Part shown: piece after piece, positions 59,837-64,000 of the stretch
How positions within the stretch are numbered: position 1 is the first letter of the stretch
How the letters are laid out: the number at the start of each line of letters is the position of its first letter
NCBI GenBank assembly: GCA_903944895.1
Contig: CAJATL010000219.1
Coordinates: forward strand, 1 to 64,000
Source: an uncultured Bacteroidota bacterium
Lineage (GTDB): Bacteria > Bacteroidota > Bacteroidia > Bacteroidales > 4484-276
Reading direction: 5' to 3'
Length of the DNA stretch: 64,000 bases
Translations under genes and position numbers: made by a program
Notes under the pieces: generated by a model
Databases searched by the model: none
Told to the model about the DNA's origin: nothing
What the model saw: the letters and a program-made list of their open reading frames with translations, nothing else

Positions 59837-61843
59837 ATGAATCAAAAAGACCTTTCGATTGATCGGAAATTTACAAACAGCGACATCGAAAATGAACTAA
59901 AATACCTGAACCTGCTTGCGAGGCAATTTCCAACGGTTCAGTCGGCAAGCACCGAGATCATTAACCTCGAAGCCATCCTCAACCTCCATAAAGGAACCGA
60001 ACATTTCCTTTCGGATATCCACGGCGAATATGAAATTTTCAGCCATGTGCTCCGGAACGGCTCCGGCGTCGTAAGGCAGAAAATTGAAGATGTTTTCAAG
60101 AAAACGCTTCGCAAATTTATCAAGGACGAACTGGCAACCCTGATTTATTACCCCGAAGAAAAAATTGCACTTATCCAGAAACAGGAAACCGACATCGAAG
60201 AGTGGTATGCCGTAACCTTGCAGCGGTTAATCGAAGTTACCCGCTCCACGGCTTCAAAATACACACGTTCCAAAGTCCGGAAAGCGCTTCCCGAAGATTT
60301 TGCCTACATCATCGAAGAGTTGCTCCACGAAAATCCAACCGACCGTAACAAGGAGAAATATTTCGAAGGCATCATCCAGACCATCATCCGCATCGAGCGC
60401 GCCAAAGAATTTATTGTAGCCATCTGCAAACTCATCCAGCGCCTTTCGATTGATCGGCTTCACGTGGTTGGCGATATTTTCGACCGCGGCCCAAGCCCCG
60501 AAAAAGTGATGGACAAACTCCTCGAATATCACTCCGTTGACGTGCAATGGGGCAACCACGACGTAATCTGGATGGGCAGCGCCGCCGGCATCAAAGCCTG
60601 CATTGCCAACTTAGTAAGGATTTCGGCGAGATACATGAACCTCAACACCATCGAAGACGGCTACGGAATCAGCCTGATGCCGCTGGCCACTTTTGCCATG
60701 GAATTTTACAAAGACGACCCATGCAGCCAGTTTAAACCCAAAATCGCCGAAGGCATTGATCCCGGGAGCAAGGAAATAAGAATGGTGCGCCAGATGCAAA
60801 AAGCCATCTCGGTAATTCAGTTTAAACTTGAGTCCGAAATTATCAACCGCAACCCTCAGTTTGAGATGAGCGACCGGAATTTGCTGGACAAAATCAATTT
60901 CGAACAAGCCACCGTTAACGTTGACGGCAAAGATTATAAAATGCTCGACACCCATTTCCCGACCGTTGATCCAAAAAATCCTTACGAGCTTACTGCCGAA
61001 GAAAATGAAGTGATGGACCGGCTCCGGATTTCCTTCATGCACAGCGAACGCCTCAAAAAACATGTTAAGTTTTTGTATGCCAAAGGCAGCATGTACCTTC
61101 GTTACAACAACAACCTCCTTTTGCACGGCTGCGTTCCGATGAATGCCGATGGCATTTTTACCAAAATGGATTTTGAAGGCGAGCTCTTAGATGGCCGCGA
61201 GCTGGTTACAAAATTCGATGTGTATTCGCGTAAAGCCTATTTTACCCGCAACGACAAAAAACCCGACCTGGTAGCACAGGACCACCTTTGGTACCTTTGG
61301 TGTGGGCCTCAATCGCCATTGTTTGGCAAAAAGAAAATGGCGACTTTTGAGCGTTACTTTATTGCCGAAAAAGAAACCCAAAAAGAAAATAAGAACGCAT
61401 ATTTTATCCTGAACGAGAAGGAAGAAACGCTTAACCTTATTCTTGCCGAGTTTGGTCTTAACCCAGCCACCGGCCACCTGGTAAACGGCCATGTTCCTGT
61501 AAAAGTTAAAAAAGGCGAAAGCCCGGTCAAGGCAAATGGCAAACTCATTGTCATTGATGGCGGTATGTCGAAAGCGTATCAGTCGGAAACGGGAATTTCG
61601 GGTTACACGCTCATTTACAACTCTTACGGCCTTGTGCTGGTAGCTCACGAAACTTTTAAATCGACCCAGGATGCCATCGAGGAAGAAAATGATATTTTAT
61701 CAAACATTTCGTACCTCGAACAAAATGCAAGACGTAAAACCGTTGCCGACACCGATGGCGGCCTCGAAATGCGCCGCCAGATCACTGATCTGGAGATGCT
61801 TTTAGCTGCTTACCGCAAAGGCTTAATCAAGGAAAAACGATAA
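59837..61843 (+). CDS. fbp: Class III fructose-1,6-bisphosphatase
   Basis: 668 residues, standard for the Firmicutes/Bacteroidota class III enzyme. The calcineurin-like metal-binding motifs are present: FLSDIHGEYE, VVGDIFDRGPSPEKV, WGNHDVIWMG and a later LLLHGCVP. It catalyses hydrolysis of fructose-1,6-bisphosphate in gluconeogenesis and is the main such enzyme in Bacteroidota. It is monocistronic, 105 bp upstream of rpsO. Confidence 0.97.
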   Translation: MNQKDLSIDRKFTNSDIENELKYLNLLARQFPTVQSASTEIINLEAILNLHKGTEHFLSDIHGEYEIFSHVLRNGSGVVRQKIEDVFKKTLRKFIKDELATLIYYPEEKIALIQKQETDIEEWYAVTLQRLIEVTRSTASKYTRSKVRKALPEDFAYIIEELLHENPTDRNKEKYFEGIIQTIIRIERAKEFIVAICKLIQRLSIDRLHVVGDIFDRGPSPEKVMDKLLEYHSVDVQWGNHDVIWMGSAAGIKACIANLVRISARYMNLNTIEDGYGISLMPLATFAMEFYKDDPCSQFKPKIAEGIDPGSKEIRMVRQMQKAISVIQFKLESEIINRNPQFEMSDRNLLDKINFEQATVNVDGKDYKMLDTHFPTVDPKNPYELTAEENEVMDRLRISFMHSERLKKHVKFLYAKGSMYLRYNNNLLLHGCVPMNADGIFTKMDFEGELLDGRELVTKFDVYSRKAYFTRNDKKPDLVAQDHLWYLWCGPQSPLFGKKKMATFERYFIAEKETQKENKNAYFILNEKEETLNLILAEFGLNPATGHLVNGHVPVKVKKGESPVKANGKLIVIDGGMSKAYQSETGISGYTLIYNSYGLVLVAHETFKSTQDAIEEENDILSNISYLEQNARRKTVADTDGGLEMRRQITDLEMLLAAYRKGLIKEKR

Positions 61844-61903
61844 ATCTTTCGCCTCATTTAAAAATCATTAGGAAAAATATTTTTTTAAATAAAAACTTTC
61901 ATC

Positions 61904-61911
61904 TATTTTTG
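61904..61911 (+). promoter_or_regulatory. Candidate -7 promoter element for rpsO
   Basis: TATTTTTG fits TAnnTTTG, 37 bases before the rpsO start codon. Confidence 0.5.
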
Positions 61912-61948
61912 CACCCCGTTTGAAAAAAGTAAAACAATATAAAAATAT

Positions 61949-62218
61949 ATGTACTTAACGTCAGAAATAAAGACAGACTTCTTTACAAAACATGGGAAGT
62001 CAGCAGTTGATACCGGCTCTCCGGAAGGACAAATTGCGCTGTTCACACACAGGATCCAGCACTTAACCGGGCATCTCAAAACGAATAAAAAAGACCTTGT
62101 GACCATGCGTTCATTGGTACGATTGGTAAGTAAAAGAAGGAGATTACTCGATTATCTCAAGAAGAATGAAATTGATAGATACAGAGCTATCATTAAAGAA
62201 TTGGGATTAAGAAAGTAA
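61949..62218 (+). CDS. rpsO: 30S ribosomal protein S15
   Basis: 89 residues, exactly the family length, with the conserved core DTGSPEGQIALFTHRIQHLTGHLKTNKKDLVTMRSLVRLVSKRRRLLDYLKK. It binds 16S rRNA early in small-subunit assembly. The order rpsO-pnp is conserved across many bacteria, and a terminator lies between the two here. Confidence 0.99.
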   Translation: MYLTSEIKTDFFTKHGKSAVDTGSPEGQIALFTHRIQHLTGHLKTNKKDLVTMRSLVRLVSKRRRLLDYLKKNEIDRYRAIIKELGLRK

Positions 62219-62250
62219 TCGTTTTGATAAGAACAATATTTCATAAGAAA

Positions 62251-62278
62251 AGGCAATTTTTTTCAATTGCCTTTTTTT
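62251..62278 (+). terminator. Terminator/attenuator between rpsO and pnp
   Basis: AGGCAATT and AATTGCCT form an 8-bp stem with a 6-base loop followed by seven T. It partially or fully separates pnp from rpsO transcription. Confidence 0.85.
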
Positions 62279-62315
62279 GTATTTAATTTAACTAAGACAG
62301 AAAAAAAAGTAAAAA

Positions 62316-64000
62316 ATGTCAAATAATGCAATTGTAAAAAGGTTCGAAATGCCTGATGGTACCGAGATTTCCATCGAAACCGGCAGGCTTGCACGCCAGG
62401 CTGATGGCGCTGTGGTTGTAAAACAAGGCAACACCATGTTGCTGGCAACCGTAGTTTCGAACAAAGAGGCCAAGGAGAATGTTGATTTTATGCCTCTCAC
62501 TGTTGAGTATCAGGAAAAATATGCTTCTACCGGAAGATTTCCGGGAGGATTTTTTAAACGTGAAGCCAGGCCTTCAGAATATGAAATTCTGATTGCCCGC
62601 CTTGTTGACCGTGCACTTCGTCCGCTTTTCCCGGATAATTACCATGCCGAAACCCAGGTTCAGATTACCCTGATTTCGGGTGATAAAAATGTAGCCCCCG
62701 ACGCACTCGCTGCCCTTGCCGCATCTGCCGCTATCGCAGTTTCAGATATTCCTTTTAACGGACCGATTTCAGAAGTCCGCGTTGCCCGCTATCAGGGCAA
62801 TTTCGTCATCAATCCATCCATCGATAAACTCGAAGAATCCGACATCGACATCATGGTTGCCGCTACTGCCGACAATATTATGATGGTTGAAGGAGAAATG
62901 AAGGAAGTTACCGAAAAAGATATGCTCGACGCGATTAAACGCGCCCATGAAGTAATAAAAATGCAATGCCAGATGCAGATCGAACTTGCTGCAATGGTCG
63001 AAAAAGCTTCTCCAAAACGCGAATACAACCACGAAGTTAACGATCCGGAACTCAAAGAAAGAATCCAATCGGAACTTTATGATAAGATTTACGCTGTTGC
63101 CAAAAAAGGGACTTCAAAACATGAGCGCAGTGATATGTTTAAAGCGATTAAAGACGAATTTATCGCTACTCTCCCCGAAGAAGAAGCCAAAGAAAAAGCC
63201 GGTATGATTGGCCGGTATTATCATGACATTGAAAAACTTGCTGTAAGGAATTTCATTTTAGACGAACGTACCCGCATCGATGCCCGCAAACTCGACGAAA
63301 TCCGCCCAATCTGGAGCGAAGTTGATTTCCTGCCGGCAGCACACGGCTCAGCATTGTTTACACGGGGTGAAACCCAATCGCTCGTTACCGTAACTTTGGG
63401 AACAAAATTAGACCAGCAGGTTATTGATGGCGTTGTGCTTGAAGGAAAAAATGATTTCATCCTTCATTATAATTTCCCTTCATTTTCGACCGGTGAAGTA
63501 AAACAAAACCGGGGCACCAGCCGCCGCGAAATCGGTCACGGAAATCTTGCCCTTCGTGCCTTAAAATTTGTCATCCCGGATGGTTCAGCAAATCCTTACA
63601 CCGTGCGCATAGTTTCGGATATCCTCGAATCGAACGGCTCATCGTCGATGGCAACCGTTTGCGGAGGTACACTTGCTTTAATGGATGCCGGCGTAAAAAT
63701 CTCGAAACCTGTTTCAGGAATCGCTATGGGCTTGATTACAGATACAAAAGCCGGAAAACACGCCGTTCTTTCGGATATTCTGGGTGATGAAGACCACCTC
63801 GGTGACATGGACTTTAAAGTTACCGGAACACGCGATGGGATCACTGCCTGCCAAATGGATATTAAAGTTGATGGCCTTTCGTACGAGATTATGGAAGAAG
63901 CCCTTGAACAGGCACGCCGCGGAAGATTGCACATCCTTGGCGAAATGGAAAAAACCATCAGCGAACCACGTGAAGACTACAAACCTCACGTACCTCGTAT
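62316..64000 (+). CDS. pnp: Polyribonucleotide nucleotidyltransferase (PNPase), 5' part
   Basis: Open to the window edge, so absent from the ORF track; 561 complete codons are visible from the ATG at 62316. The first RNase PH domain begins [30 protein letters not shown] and includes [20 protein letters not shown]. The linking helical domain follows, then the second RNase PH domain with [30 protein letters not shown] and [18 protein letters not shown]. The KH and S1 domains lie beyond the window. PNPase degrades RNA phosphorolytically from the 3' end. It follows rpsO, the classical arrangement. Confidence 0.98.
   Translation, partial: MSNNAIVKRFEMPDGTEISIETGRLARQADGAVVVKQGNTMLLATVVSNKEAKENVDFMPLTVEYQEKYASTGRFPGGFFKREARPSEYEILIARLVDRALRPLFPDNYHAETQVQITLISGDKNVAPDALAALAASAAIAVSDIPFNGPISEVRVARYQGNFVINPSIDKLEESDIDIMVAATADNIMMVEGEMKEVTEKDMLDAIKRAHEVIKMQCQMQIELAAMVEKASPKREYNHEVNDPELKERIQSELYDKIYAVAKKGTSKHERSDMFKAIKDEFIATLPEEEAKEKAGMIGRYYHDIEKLAVRNFILDERTRIDARKLDEIRPIWSEVDFLPAAHGSALFTRGETQSLVTVTLGTKLDQQVIDGVVLEGKNDFILHYNFPSFSTGEVKQNRGTSRREIGHGNLALRALKFVIPDGSANPYTVRIVSDILESNGSSSMATVCGGTLALMDAGVKISKPVSGIAMGLITDTKAGKHAVLSDILGDEDHLGDMDFKVTGTRDGITACQMDIKVDGLSYEIMEEALEQARRGRLHILGEMEKTISEPREDYKPHVPR

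Noticed and set aside
1-64000. tRNA, rRNA or tmRNA genes
   Set aside because: No cloverleaf-like segment with a T-loop GGTTCGAATCC-type motif or rRNA-like sequence was noticed on either strand by eye; a covariance-model search would settle it.

Overview
The window reads as chromosomal DNA of a Bacteroidota (Bacteroidetes) bacterium, probably a Bacteroidales-like environmental lineage. Evidence: gldA/gldF/gldG gliding-type ABC genes, three secreted proteins with type IX secretion (T9SS) C-terminal sorting domains, a DnaQ-DnaE fusion polymerase, a GH3/beta-lactamase fusion, class III fructose-bisphosphatase, and many promoters matching the Bacteroidota -7 box TAnnTTTG. No rRNA, tRNA or CRISPR array was seen.

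Layout. 0-5.7 kb: a minus-strand run with DUF2752 and TM2 membrane proteins, a GH3 N-acetylglucosaminidase fused to a serine beta-lactamase-like domain, an unknown membrane protein and a rhomboid protease. 6-14.5 kb: GIN-domain outer-membrane protein, YebC, DnaE, thioredoxin, DUF58. 14.5-15.2 kb: gene-free block of nested hairpins. 15.2-24.4 kb: TetR-controlled efflux locus (TetR, TolC, adaptor, RND pump) followed by an OMPLA-like outer-membrane protein, a second short TetR, a metallophosphoesterase lipoprotein and an outer-membrane protein; many of these genes overlap by a few bases. 24.6-28 kb: membrane protein / winged-helix regulator / DUF4153 / rlmF operon. 27.9-31.4 kb: an accessory insertion (Type IIG-like restriction-modification enzyme plus a small membrane protein) bracketed by a 240-bp direct repeat of the 3' end of phzF. 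32-37.6 kb: tandem T9SS cargo paralogues and a third T9SS protein with sialidase-type Asp-boxes. 37.7-38.2 kb: a MITE-like nested-palindrome element. 38.3-43.3 kb: Tricorn-like protease, CAP+SPOR protein, MerR. 43.3-47.6 kb: gldA-gldF-gldG-DUF4340 operon. 47.6-52.4 kb: accessory region with a 21-bp tandem repeat, a helical protein with a carboxypeptidase-regulatory-like domain, a Crp/Fnr regulator, a lactonase-like metallo-beta-lactamase protein, an MntA/HepT toxin-antitoxin pair and a small orphan protein; the last three genes are separated by copies of a roughly 55-bp repeat. 52.4-58 kb: TrkA/TrkH potassium uptake, thioredoxin-fold protein, SmpB, HMG-CoA lyase, histidine kinase. 58-64 kb: small membrane protein, GT-C-like membrane protein, fbp, rpsO and the 5' part of pnp, which runs off the window.

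Most notable: (1) the R-M insertion flanked by two phzF 3' copies that differ by about 14 bases, 13 of them synonymous, so the copies diverged while both were under selection; (2) the repeat-bounded cassette-like series MntA/HepT - orphan gene; (3) a TetR regulon visible as three GAATATTC-centred palindromes, one abutting the -7 box of the regulator gene and one inside the tolC coding start; (4) a 477-bp palindromic element whose left terminal inverted repeat is split by a small palindromic insertion. All composition and identity figures are hand counts.
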